From contig JBMNTN010000043.1 of NCBI GenBank assembly GCA_050945755.1, positions 1 to 16,146 of the forward strand: 16,146 nt of DNA, given 5' to 3'. The stretch comes from JAQVXR01 sp050945755 (GTDB lineage Bacteria; Bacillota; Dehalobacteriia; Dehalobacteriales; Dehalobacteriaceae). The translations under genes were made by a program, and so were the position numbers. How positions within the stretch are numbered: the stretch's first letter is position 1; each line of letters starts with the position of its first letter. The notes beneath the pieces are model-generated. The model did not search any database, had not been told where the DNA came from, and worked only from the letters and a program-made list of their open reading frames with translations. Of this stretch, positions 1 through 7,169 are shown one piece after another.

Positions 1-67
1 AGGTTTTATCCTTCGGTGCAGTCTTTTCTTTCAAGTCTCCGCTTGAAGAGAGTCGGTTAAAATTCAC
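1..67 (-). CDS. Possible 5' part of a gene downstream of yajC, cut by the window edge
   Basis: An open frame starts at a GTG (65-67), reads about 22 codons beginning VNFNRLSSSGD, and runs off the left edge. An AGGGA stretch lies upstream. It follows yajC by about 40 bases in the same direction. In related Clostridia a small membrane protein or a SCIFF peptide often follows yajC, but nothing here is long enough to identify it. The SD sequence lies in the loop, and the GTG in the 3' arm, of a 7-bp inverted repeat (TTCACAT 63-69 / ATGTGAA 85-91). That repeat could instead be a weak terminator of the yajC transcript. Confidence 0.3.
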   Translation of the reverse strand, partial: MNFNRLSSSGDLKEKTAPKDKT

Positions 68-106
68 ATGTTTCGTAAATCCCTATGTGAACGCTTCTTT
101 AGAGGT

Positions 107-379
107 CTATTTTTTTTCATCTGATTGCAGCGAACCAATAGAAGATTTAAGAACTTCGATTTCTACTTTGTCCGCCACCTTTATCCAGACCGAATTATCT
201 TTTACCCTGGTAATAGTTCCAAGGATACCGCCCGCTGTAATGACATCGTCATTAACTTTCAACGATGAAATTAGGTCACGGTGTTGTTTTTGCCTTTTTT
301 GCTGCGGTCTAATCAAAATCAGATAAAACACCGCAAATATAAAGACAAAATAAATTATTGTTCCAGTCCAGCCACTCAA
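107..379 (-). CDS. yajC: Preprotein translocase subunit YajC
   Basis: YajC is a small single-pass membrane protein that associates with the SecDF complex of the Sec translocon. From the TTG at 377-379 the product is 90 residues. One hydrophobic helix spans about residues 7-23 and is followed by the hallmark IRPQQKRQK, then a cytoplasmic domain with the conserved pattern DDVITAGGILGTI and an acidic/basic end. The open frame extends to another TTG at 406, but a strong SD sequence (AAAGGTGGTGA) lies inside that extension, 8 bases before the TTG at 379, so I prefer 379. It is the third gene of queA-tgt-yajC, an order common in Bacillota and proteobacteria. Identity is certain; only the start is debatable. 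Confidence 0.93.
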   Translation of the reverse strand: MSGWTGTIIYFVFIFAVFYLILIRPQQKRQKQHRDLISSLKVNDDVITAGGILGTITRVKDNSVWIKVADKVEIEVLKSSIGSLQSDEKK

Positions 380-484
380 GTCTACTTTCACCACCTTTTT
401 TACCAATAGTTACTTTTTTCGCTATTCTTGAATTAAATCCTTTTTCACCTGTAGTTTTTTCTAATATTTTTTTAACTTCTTTAA

Positions 485-1594
485 TTACATCTTAAACCGA
501 TCAAAAAACTCCCGGCGAAATTCTTGAAACCTGTTTTCATTAATCGCAGCCCTAATCCTTTTCATCAAGGAAACTAAAAAGTGCAAATTATGAATTGTAG
601 TTAAGCGAATACCTAATACTTCATTAGCTTTAATCAAATGCCGGATATAAGCCCGGGAATAGTTGCGGCAGGCATAGCACCCGCAGTCAGCATCCAATGG
701 GGAAAAGTCCCGTGCATATTCCGCGTTTCTAATTACCAGTTTCCCCTCAGGAACAAAGACTGTGCCGTTTCTGGCAATTCTTGTCGGAAGAACGCAGTCA
801 AACATATCAATACCACGGGCAACACCTTCCACCAAACAATCGGGAGACCCCACTCCCATTAAATATCGAGGTTTGTCTTGGGGGAGAAGGGGCACTGTAT
901 AATCCAGAACCTCATACATTAATGGCTTCGGCTCACCAACACTCAATCCGCCCACAGCATATCCCGGAAACCCAATTTCCGTGATTTCCCGGGCACTTCT
1001 TTCTCTTAAATCTCGAAAGGTACTTCCTTGGATAATCCCGAAAAGAGCCTGTCCCGGGTGATTATGTGCCTTTTTACAGCGCTTAGCCCAAGCGGTTGTC
1101 CGCTCTACCCCTTTTACCGCTTCTTCATATGTACAAGGATGGGGGACACATTCATCAAATGCCATGGCGATATCAGAACCTAAAGCCATTTCGATTTCCA
1201 TCACTTTTTCCGGACTAAAGAAATGGCTGGAACCATCAATATGGGATCTGAACTCTACTCCCTCATCACTTATTTTACGCAAATCATTCAAACTGAATAC
1301 CTGGAAGCCGCCAGAATCTGTTAAAATTGGTTTTCTCCAGTGCATAAAACGGTGCAAACCGCCTGCTTCCCGAATTAAATCATGTCCCGGTCTTAAATAA
1401 AGATGATAAGTATTGCTGAGAATTATTTCTGCACCCAATTCTTCTAATTCTTCCGGTGTAATTGTTTTGACAGTTGCCAGAGTTCCAACCGGCATAAATA
1501 CCGGGGTTTCAATCTTACCATGTGGCGTTTCCAAAACTCCAACCCGTGCCTGCGTTTCTTTATCTTGTTTAATCAGTTGATATTTTACCGGCAT
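485..1594 (-). CDS. tgt: tRNA-guanine transglycosylase (queuine tRNA-ribosyltransferase)
   Basis: Tgt exchanges guanine 34 of GUN-anticodon tRNAs for the queuosine precursor preQ1 in the cytoplasm. The 369-residue product is full length for the bacterial family. Visible signatures are LTDSGGFQVFSL (91-102) with the general-base Asp93, FDEC with Asp147, GGLSVGEP (215-222), and GIDMFDCVLPTRIARNGT (261-278) with the probable nucleophile Asp266. The zinc site is Cys304, Cys306, Cys309 and His335. The ATG start has GGAGG five bases upstream. It lies 58 bases downstream of queA, which carries out the next chemical step, and is followed by yajC; the three are probably cotranscribed. Confidence 0.98.
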   Translation of the reverse strand: MPVKYQLIKQDKETQARVGVLETPHGKIETPVFMPVGTLATVKTITPEELEELGAEIILSNTYHLYLRPGHDLIREAGGLHRFMHWRKPILTDSGGFQVFSLNDLRKISDEGVEFRSHIDGSSHFFSPEKVMEIEMALGSDIAMAFDECVPHPCTYEEAVKGVERTTAWAKRCKKAHNHPGQALFGIIQGSTFRDLRERSAREITEIGFPGYAVGGLSVGEPKPLMYEVLDYTVPLLPQDKPRYLMGVGSPDCLVEGVARGIDMFDCVLPTRIARNGTVFVPEGKLVIRNAEYARDFSPLDADCGCYACRNYSRAYIRHLIKANEVLGIRLTTIHNLHFLVSLMKRIRAAINENRFQEFRREFFDRFKM

Positions 1595-1652
1595 TGCTAC
1601 CTCCGTCTACTAATTCTCTTTACATAATTTTTTTCTATCAAGTGCAGCAACA

Positions 1653-2675
1653 TCAAATAATCAGCATTGCATCTCCGAAGCTAAAAAATCGGTACTTTTT
1701 TTCAACCGCCAAACGGTATGCCTTCATAACATTTTCATGCCCGGCAAAGGCGGATACTAGCATCAACAAAGTGCTTTTGGGTAGGTGAAAGTTGGTAATT
1801 AAAACATCGACCGCTTTATACTTGTATCCAGGATATATATAGCAATTGCTCCAGCCTTGGGTGGAACAGACAAACCCTTTTTCATCAGCGACAGTTTCCA
1901 ATGTCCTGGTGGATGTAGTGCCAACACACACCACCCGCTTTCCCTCTTTTCTTGCTTTATTTATCTTTTCTGCATTAATGGGATCAATTTGGTAGTACTC
2001 AGAATGTATTTCATGCTCCTCAACATTTTCAACCTTTACCGGGCGAAAGGTCCCAAGTCCAACATGTAGCAGCACCTGAGCAATGATAATCCCCTTATCC
2101 TCAATAGTTTTTAATAGTTCCCGGGTAAAATGCAAGCCAGCAGTAGGTGCAGCAGCAGAGCCCCTTTCCTGGGCATAAACCGTTTGATAACGGCTGCCAT
2201 CGGCTAATTCTTCCCTGATATAAGGGGGTAACGGCATGTGTCCGACACGGTCAAGAATCTCAAAAAAATCTCCCTGATACTTAAATTCTATAATCCGTCC
2301 TCCTGCTTCCGTCCGGTCAAAAACCTCCGCTTCCATTTCCTCAGGAGAAAATATTAGCTTAGTTCCCGTTTTTATCCGTTTTCCCGGTCGAACAAGTACT
2401 TCCCATTGGTTATGAGCCAATTGTTTGAGTAATAGAACCTCAATTTTAGCACCGGATTCTTTCCTGGCATACACTCTGGCAGGAAGAACCTTAGTATTGT
2501 TTATCACCAGGACATCCCCTGGATTAAGATACTCCACTACATCCCGAAAACTTCTATGTTCAACTGTTCCAGTATCTTTATGCAACACCATTAAACAAGA
2601 AGAATCTCTTGGTTCCACCGGATGTTGGGCAATCAATTCATTAGGTAAAAAATAATCAAAGTCAGCTACTTTCAT
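1653..2675 (-). CDS. queA: S-adenosylmethionine:tRNA ribosyltransferase-isomerase QueA
   Basis: QueA transfers and isomerises the ribosyl part of S-adenosylmethionine onto preQ1 already in tRNA, giving epoxyqueuosine. The 340-residue product has the usual length and family blocks: VINNTKVLPARVYARK (57-72), HMPLPPYIRE (146-155), ERGSAAAPTAGLHFT (170-184), HVGLGTFRPV (204-213), EIHSEYYQI (222-230), VGTTSTRTLE (251-260) and TNFHLPKSTLLMLV (294-307). It ends in the typical YRFFSFGDAMLI. The ATG has GGGAG six bases upstream. It is the first gene after the terminator behind the SpoIID gene, so it should have its own promoter in 2676-2738. I found no convincing -35/-10 pair there, only a GATAAT at 2713-2718. 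Confidence 0.98.
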   Translation of the reverse strand: MKVADFDYFLPNELIAQHPVEPRDSSCLMVLHKDTGTVEHRSFRDVVEYLNPGDVLVINNTKVLPARVYARKESGAKIEVLLLKQLAHNQWEVLVRPGKRIKTGTKLIFSPEEMEAEVFDRTEAGGRIIEFKYQGDFFEILDRVGHMPLPPYIREELADGSRYQTVYAQERGSAAAPTAGLHFTRELLKTIEDKGIIIAQVLLHVGLGTFRPVKVENVEEHEIHSEYYQIDPINAEKINKARKEGKRVVCVGTTSTRTLETVADEKGFVCSTQGWSNCYIYPGYKYKAVDVLITNFHLPKSTLLMLVSAFAGHENVMKAYRLAVEKKYRFFSFGDAMLII

Positions 2676-2739
2676 TTTTCGCTCCCAATCTTAAAAATTC
2701 CTATCGCCTGACATTATCAGTATGGTCAAAAAATACACA

Positions 2740-2764
2740 AAATAAAAGCCCGGACAGTGCCGGG
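2740..2764 (-). terminator. Intrinsic terminator after the SpoIID/LytB gene
   Basis: On the minus strand the hairpin CCCGG-CACTGT-CCGGG (2749-2764) is followed by CTTTTATTTT. It lies 18 bases after the stop of the SpoIID-domain gene and separates that gene from queA-tgt-yajC. Confidence 0.75.
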
Positions 2765-2782
2765 ACTAATTTCCCTAGACCA

Positions 2783-4213
2783 TTAATAACTTTCCACTGT
2801 TAATTTCCCGTCTTTTTTATCTTGGTTATAATAATGCTCAATAATCTCCCGGTAGCTTGCACCTTTAACAGCCATTCCCTGCGCTCCCCATTGGCTCATA
2901 CCAATTCCATGTCCATATCCGAAACCTTTAAATGTAATTTTTTCCGATCTGCCCGTCAAAACTGTCTTACCATTATGAGTAATAGCCTGAAAAGGTTCAT
3001 TAATGTCATTACTATCTACCAGATAATCTCCAGCCCCTATTATTTTTAACCCTGTCGTCTCTTCTAAGCGCCGCCTTTCTCCCAAACCATTTTCAATCAC
3101 AATTATTTTACTTGTGCTACCGATAACATCAAATTTTGTACTCTTTAAACCAAATAATGTGCGAATATTATCCCGGTAAACATTAGCCTTTCCCTTAGTT
3201 CCTACTAGTTCCACCCTTGTTACCCGACCGGATACGGTTTTTGATTTTGCATCTCTTCCTTCCCGGTGAAGTATTATCTCCTGGAAACCACCAATATTTA
3301 TCGGAGAAGATGATCCCTCATTGTATTTCTTTATTGCTTCCTCAATTTCTGCCAAAGAAAATGTTTTCTCCCAACGATAAGACTCTGATGCCCATTTTTG
3401 GCCGATCATTTCCCCATACTTTTCTGCATAATCATCATCAGGGGATGGCACTCCCCTTAAATATGGCAAAGATTCATTCCAGACGTTTTCACTGTCCTCT
3501 GTATAACCACCCGCATTAGAATGAAAAAAAGCCTGTACAATTTTTTTATTTCCATTATCCTTATAATAAATCACCTCCCCACGAGTTTCATCTACAGCCT
3601 GGATTGCCCTTTCTGCGCCAAAATCCATTTCTGCGCTGTATCCCCCATAGACCTGTGTTGAAGTATTTACACCTAAATCATATTTTAAACCCGAACCTTG
3701 TAATGCCAATGCATAAGAACGGGAAGCAACCGCTTGAGCTTTGAGAGCCTCTTCAGGAGCATCATTGCCCATTTCCCTACCCACAACACCATAAAGGTAA
3801 TGTTCTATCCCGACATGGTTTACTGTCAATAAACGCCGGTTATCAATACTAATCGTAATACCATCTCGATATTGCCTATTTTGAAAACTAAAAACATTTT
3901 TGTCGCTTTTATCACTAGGCAGCGCAATCAAAGGCCCGGAATATGGAATATTATCCTGTTTACTGTTTACTTCAACATTGAGACTGCTACCTACCAGGTT
4001 AACCATAACCACATCTCCGGGTTTTAGTTCTCCAATTAACCAATTGGTGGTAAAGTCACGTAATTCATAATGCCCGGATTGAATTCGATAGGAAACGGAA
4101 GTGGCATTTTGATCCAAGCATATTCTCAGCTCAGGTGTCTCTTTACCACTAGCCGGGAAAAACAATAATAAAAAAATAACTCCTACTAATATCAATTTAA
4201 ATATCTTCCGCAA
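2783..4213 (-). CDS. SpoIID/LytB domain-containing protein (probable exported peptidoglycan lytic transglycosylase)
   Basis: SpoIID-type enzymes cleave peptidoglycan glycan strands stripped of stem peptides, in the mother cell during engulfment (SpoIID) or during wall turnover (LytB-like). The product is 476 residues from the chosen TTG. It has a hydrophobic signal or anchor at about residues 2-20 and an N-terminal beta-rich region to about 130. The catalytic core reads GVVGREMGNDAPEEALKAQA, where Glu147 matches the catalytic Glu. It ends with GYGHGIGMSQWGAQG near 433-446. It is well over 100 residues longer than Bacillus SpoIID and has no Cys in the core, so the zinc-cysteine pair described for C. 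difficile SpoIID is absent. It may therefore be a LytB-like paralog. The TTG at 4211-4213 is preceded by AGGTGGGTGG; the alternative GTG at 4225 has no SD sequence. Terminators on both sides make it monocistronic. I saw no clear sigma-E promoter. Confidence 0.88.
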   Translation of the reverse strand: MRKIFKLILVGVIFLLLFFPASGKETPELRICLDQNATSVSYRIQSGHYELRDFTTNWLIGELKPGDVVMVNLVGSSLNVEVNSKQDNIPYSGPLIALPSDKSDKNVFSFQNRQYRDGITISIDNRRLLTVNHVGIEHYLYGVVGREMGNDAPEEALKAQAVASRSYALALQGSGLKYDLGVNTSTQVYGGYSAEMDFGAERAIQAVDETRGEVIYYKDNGNKKIVQAFFHSNAGGYTEDSENVWNESLPYLRGVPSPDDDYAEKYGEMIGQKWASESYRWEKTFSLAEIEEAIKKYNEGSSSPINIGGFQEIILHREGRDAKSKTVSGRVTRVELVGTKGKANVYRDNIRTLFGLKSTKFDVIGSTSKIIVIENGLGERRRLEETTGLKIIGAGDYLVDSNDINEPFQAITHNGKTVLTGRSEKITFKGFGYGHGIGMSQWGAQGMAVKGASYREIIEHYYNQDKKDGKLTVESY

Positions 4214-4290
4214 ATAACCACCCACCTGCTATTTCAGTTAATTCCTTTTGAAAATATTACTTTTCGACAACGGATATATATTTCCTGCAT

Positions 4291-4318
4291 AAAAAAGGCA
4301 CAGTATCCAACTGTGCCT
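4291..4318 (-). terminator. Strong intrinsic terminator after sigI-rsgI
   Basis: A perfect 8-bp stem AGGCACAG / CTGTGCCT with a 7-base loop is followed on the minus strand by six T. It lies about 75 bases after the rsgI stop. On the plus strand the stem is followed by AATTTTT, but no plus-strand gene exists to use it. Between rsgI and this terminator there is also an A/T-only inverted repeat (TATAAAAA / TTTTTATA, 4328-4351). Confidence 0.9.
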
Positions 4319-4392
4319 AATTTTTCATATAAAAAACTTAAACTTTTTATACATTAGATTATTGCCTTCCCGATAATATTCTCCGTTTTTCT

Positions 4393-5619
4393 TCAATTTT
4401 CCTTTTCCCGTTCGCCTTGATTCTCCGGGATTTCCGGTTTGGAGTTTTTCTCTACTTCTGCTTTTCCTTTCCTACTATTATTTTTCCCATTATCATTTTT
4501 TCCATTACGATTATTATTCTTCTCGCTATCATTTTCCCCGTTATTTTTTTTGCCATTATTACTTTTGCCGTTATCATTTTTACTGTTATTTATTTTGCCA
4601 TTATTACCTTTACTGTTGTTCTTTATAGATTCCCTTACATTTGTGTTCATTTTTCCTGGGGAAACCTGTTGTTTATCATTCCACTTTTTAGGTTGTTCCT
4701 TGTCTTCTTTTCCCAGTTGTTCTTTTTTATTTTTTTCTTTCTTTTGTTTAATTACCTCTTCCTTAACCAGACGTTCAAACTCTTTTCTCTCTTCCTTGAG
4801 ACTCTTCCATTCTTTAACCTTGTCGGTAAATTCTTTTTCCTGCCGGGCCTTACTGATTATTTCTCCTGGGTGTCCACCTGCAGCTTTTATTGCCTGAACT
4901 ATTCCCCCTTGAACTACATCCTTCGGGTTAATATTTAGCCCTGCCTCCTTAGCTTCTAAAAAGAGAGCATATTTCCCTGCAGAAACTCCTAATTCCTTAG
5001 ACTCTTGATATACAACAATATCTGTTTTGAAAGCCTCGACTTGAGCATTTAGCTTTCTTTTCAATAGTACTTTTTTTGCACTTTCCGGTAATTTATCAGT
5101 CATCTCGACTAATTTTCTATTACTATCTTCCTTGCCAGAAACATTTATAATAATGTTGTTACCTTTTTCAGGAGCGAGATACCCATATTCAATCGCACTG
5201 TCAACAACTATCTCAACAGCAACTTCAGATTTTTGACCAATAATTTCCTTCCCTTGTAAAATTTTTTCCCCGTCTGCATTTAATCCTTTTGCCAATATCA
5301 CATTGCCATTTATATCTATCCCTAACTCCACACTCGGATTGATGTCAATTGTGACAAAGCTAACAGCCGCACCTAATGTAGTTGTGACCGGGGATTGGAA
5401 CCATAATCTGCTCGCAAAAAATGTCAGTAGTAAAATTGCTGCTGCCACTAAAACAGTATATGGCATAAAAAATCTCTTTTTTTTCACACACTGAATTGTA
5501 ATCTCTGTACCAATCATGGGAACCGGGGAAACTACTTTGCGTGACACAAAGCGACCATCCTGGGTAAGTAAAATCATTTCATCGTCTGTAATATCCATCA
5601 CAATAGCCTTTTCTGTCAC
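4393..5619 (-). CDS. rsgI: RsgI-type membrane anti-sigma factor with Lys/Asn-rich tail
   Basis: RsgI holds SigI inactive at the membrane and releases it after regulated proteolysis. Residues 1-47 (VTEKAIVMDITDD, then LLTQDGRF) form the RsgI N-terminal sigma-binding domain. A single membrane helix lies at about 52-74. The conserved periplasmic block VTIDINPSVELGID follows; Asn94-Pro95 matches the Asn-Pro bond where clostridial RsgI proteins are reported to self-cleave. A charged, probably helical region (about 255-310) leads into a low-complexity Lys/Asn/Gly tail. Clostridial RsgI proteins often end in carbohydrate-binding or glycosidase domains; none is visible here. The GTG start at 5617-5619 is preceded by GGAGGGGA and overlaps the sigI stop as GTGA. 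The longer ATG at 5652 would place this SD sequence inside the gene. Confidence 0.92.
   Translation of the reverse strand: MTEKAIVMDITDDEMILLTQDGRFVSRKVVSPVPMIGTEITIQCVKKKRFFMPYTVLVAAAILLLTFFASRLWFQSPVTTTLGAAVSFVTIDINPSVELGIDINGNVILAKGLNADGEKILQGKEIIGQKSEVAVEIVVDSAIEYGYLAPEKGNNIIINVSGKEDSNRKLVEMTDKLPESAKKVLLKRKLNAQVEAFKTDIVVYQESKELGVSAGKYALFLEAKEAGLNINPKDVVQGGIVQAIKAAGGHPGEIISKARQEKEFTDKVKEWKSLKEERKEFERLVKEEVIKQKKEKNKKEQLGKEDKEQPKKWNDKQQVSPGKMNTNVRESIKNNSKGNNGKINNSKNDNGKSNNGKKNNGENDSEKNNNRNGKNDNGKNNSRKGKAEVEKNSKPEIPENQGEREKEN
4471..4623 (-). repeat. Degenerate Asn/Lys/Gly coding repeat in the rsgI tail
   Basis: Around 50 codons reiterate short units such as NNGK, NNSK, NDNGK and NNGE with small variations. 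The plus strand shows recurring blocks of ccattatt/acttttgccgtta type. The units are irregular in length (four to six codons) and stay in frame, so this is a protein low-complexity repeat, not a CRISPR or satellite array. Such tracts can expand or contract by slippage. Confidence 0.75.
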
Positions 5620-6362
5620 TTGCCTTCCCCTCCATTTGGCAAAGCTTTGCATATATATTCCTTTAGATAATGGAATTCACCTGTCAATATCAAGGTTATC
5701 GCAATAATATATTTTCTCTGCCTCTCTAAAGTTTTGCGACTTACCGGGACTTGCTCTTCAATCAATTTGAGTGGAAGTGTCTTTTTCTCCTTTAGATATA
5801 TAAACAATTCTTCCTTTGTCGCTAAAAATTTTGCTACCTGTATTGCCCTGATCCTTGCATCTTCGTGCTTAGGGGAATTATCAACCAAATCTTTAAATGC
5901 AATGCCAAATTCTTTTAGTTTTACGGTATAAGCCTTAATTTCCTCTCGACGTTCCTCCTGCTCCCGCGCTTTTTGATACTCTTTCAAAGCTAAATCATGT
6001 TCAATACAGTCCAAAACCAATGCACTTTTTTCTTGATTTTTTCCTTGTAGACTGGAAAATGGAATCATATTTTTCGCTCTTTTCTCAGTCCGGTAATAAT
6101 CTATTAAACGCCTTCTTATAATTAATTCGGCATAACTTAAAAAAGCCGCTCCTCCCTGAGGGCTATATGAATCAATTGCTTGATTGATTGCAACCATCCC
6201 AATACTGATTTCATCACTGCTTTTATCAACATACCTGCCGCTTAAAGAAGTTGCGACCTTGATTACCAGCGGCCGAAATTTTTTAATAATTTGTTCCCTC
6301 GCATCAAGGTGACCTGCCTGGGCGTTGCTGATTAAAATCTCTAATTCATCCAAAGCCATCAC
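5616..6362 (-). CDS. sigI: RNA polymerase sigma factor SigI
   Basis: SigI is an alternative sigma factor linked to heat or envelope stress in Bacillus and to polysaccharide sensing in Clostridium thermocellum. The 248-residue product has a sigma-70 region 2-like part at about 22-95 (FRPLVIKVATSL, then ISIGMVAINQAIDSYSPQGG and FLSYAELIIRRRLIDYYR). The SigI-type C-terminal domain spans about 125-240 (EEIKAYTVKLKEFGIAFKDL, then a helix-turn-helix-like VPVSRKTLERQRKYI). The start is ambiguous. GTG 6362, ATG 6359 and TTG 6353 are in frame; AGGTGAT best fits the TTG, so the first three codons may be leader. The stop overlaps the rsgI GTG by four bases, which implies translational coupling with its inhibitor. 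Confidence 0.94.
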   Translation of the reverse strand: MMALDELEILISNAQAGHLDAREQIIKKFRPLVIKVATSLSGRYVDKSSDEISIGMVAINQAIDSYSPQGGAAFLSYAELIIRRRLIDYYRTEKRAKNMIPFSSLQGKNQEKSALVLDCIEHDLALKEYQKAREQEERREEIKAYTVKLKEFGIAFKDLVDNSPKHEDARIRAIQVAKFLATKEELFIYLKEKKTLPLKLIEEQVPVSRKTLERQRKYIIAITLILTGEFHYLKEYICKALPNGGEGK

Positions 6363-6381
6363 CTGCCCATCACATATCTAA

Positions 6382-6410
6382 TTCGCAATATCTTGAATTT
6401 TTATGGGGGT
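6382..6410 (-). promoter_or_regulatory. Candidate SigI-dependent (autoregulatory) promoter
   Basis: On the minus strand ACCCCCATAAAAA (from 6410) is followed, 19 bases after ACCCCC, by CGAA (6385-6382), about 20 bases before the sigI start. A C-run -35 and a CGAA -10 are the signature I recall for SigI promoters of B. subtilis and C. thermocellum. The element fills the 49-base gap between the DUF2905 gene and sigI. I found no other ACCCCC/CGAA pair at this spacing in the window. The sequence is directly visible; its use by SigI is inferred. Confidence 0.55.
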
Positions 6411-6411
6411 A

Positions 6412-6633
6412 TTACCTACGAAAAATTATATTTAATAATAAAGTAAGAATTATGCTTATGATTAGGCAGCTGACAAGCGGAAAATAGAAAGTGAAATTTC
6501 CTTTCCGGTAGACAATATCACCGGGTAAACCACCTAGATTAAAAAATTTCCCCACAACAAACATTACTACTCCTATAGAAAAAATAAAAAGACCAACCCC
6601 TATTAATAATCGGCCTATACTCTGCCAATCCAT
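6412..6633 (-). CDS. DUF2905 family small membrane protein
   Basis: The 73-residue protein has two hydrophobic helices, about residues 7-29 and 48-70, joined by the family-typical GKFFNLGGLPGDIVYRKGNF. This is the DUF2905 pattern, whose function is unknown. The ATG overlaps the queH stop by one base (TAATG), with AAGGGAG eight bases upstream, so it is translated as the tail of the ruvCAB-queH cluster. DUF2905 genes often lie beside ruvB or queH in Bacillota. A short helix-GDI-helix protein could be an accessory membrane factor, but nothing here shows what it does. Confidence 0.88.
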   Translation of the reverse strand: MDWQSIGRLLIGVGLFIFSIGVVMFVVGKFFNLGGLPGDIVYRKGNFTFYFPLVSCLIISIILTLLLNIIFRR

Positions 6634-7169
6634 TATTTTTTCTCCCTTCGATAACGATCTCTTTCACTGAAAACACATCCGCAGTATGGCTGTCGGTATA
6701 ATTGCATCTCTTTAGAAATTTTTACCCCCTCGGAAAATCCACTTCTAAAGTCCCGGTAAAGAAAAGGTACCTGGTACCGTTCTGCCGCTTCTTCCCCAAT
6801 CTGTTTAATTAGCTCGTGTTTTTGAAAAGGACTGACTAAAAGAGTGCTGGTAAATGCATCAAATCTGCCTTTCCTCGCATATCTTGCTGCTTCCTCCAAT
6901 CGCAGATAATAACAGAACCGGCATCTTATATCTTCCCGATAAACAGTCTCACGCAAAAACTTTTCTAAATCATATTCATTTTTCATGATGGTTTCTAATT
7001 GAGCCTGATCAGCAAATTGTTGAAAGGCTTCCAACCTTTTTTGGTATTCTAAAAACGGATGAATATTGGGATTGTAGAAAAAACCATATATCCTATGTCC
7101 TTCTTCTCGCAAATTTTTTACCGGAAAAGTCGCACATGGTCCGCAACAACAATGGAGAAGAATTTTCAT
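6633..7169 (-). CDS. queH: Epoxyqueuosine reductase QueH
   Basis: QueH reduces epoxyqueuosine in tRNA to queuosine, replacing the unrelated cobalamin enzyme QueG. The 178-residue product (DUF208 family) begins MKILLHCCCGPC, with Cys7-9 and Cys12. A second pair CRFC lies at Cys83/Cys86 and a third, YCGC, at Cys163/Cys165; these are the conserved iron-sulfur and metal ligands of the family. GFFYNPNIHP (29-38) and TSTLLVSPFQKHE (107-119) are also characteristic. Its ATG follows the ruvB stop directly, with GAGAGG about nine bases upstream. The other queuosine genes of this window, queA and tgt, lie about 4 kb downstream in a separate transcript. Confidence 0.95.
   Translation of the reverse strand: MKILLHCCCGPCATFPVKNLREEGHRIYGFFYNPNIHPFLEYQKRLEAFQQFADQAQLETIMKNEYDLEKFLRETVYREDIRCRFCYYLRLEEAARYARKGRFDAFTSTLLVSPFQKHELIKQIGEEAAERYQVPFLYRDFRSGFSEGVKISKEMQLYRQPYCGCVFSERDRYRREKK

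Noticed and set aside
390..482. Open frame between tgt and yajC reading DVIKEVKKILEKTTGEKG
   Set aside because: It looks like an amphipathic peptide but has no ATG, GTG or TTG and starts right after a stop. An A-rich spacer explains it.
2701..2729. TTGACC (2729-2724) with a 17-base spacer as queA promoter
   Set aside because: The hexamer at the -10 position is CGATAG, which matches the consensus at only one base.
4214..4290. Sigma-E promoter for the SpoIID-domain gene
   Set aside because: I found ATA-rich boxes but no CATA-type -10 at the right distance, so no promoter is claimed. No SigI-type ACCCCC/CGAA pair is present there either.
4471..4623. Recurring short units that look like an array
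   Set aside because: The units are irregular, in frame and without unique spacers, so this is a coding low-complexity tract, not CRISPR.
4417..4938. Plus-strand open frame of 173 hydrophobic residues
   Set aside because: It is antisense to the Lys/Asn-rich tail of rsgI; A-rich codons read backwards give Phe, Ile and Leu. It has no proper ribosome-binding site.
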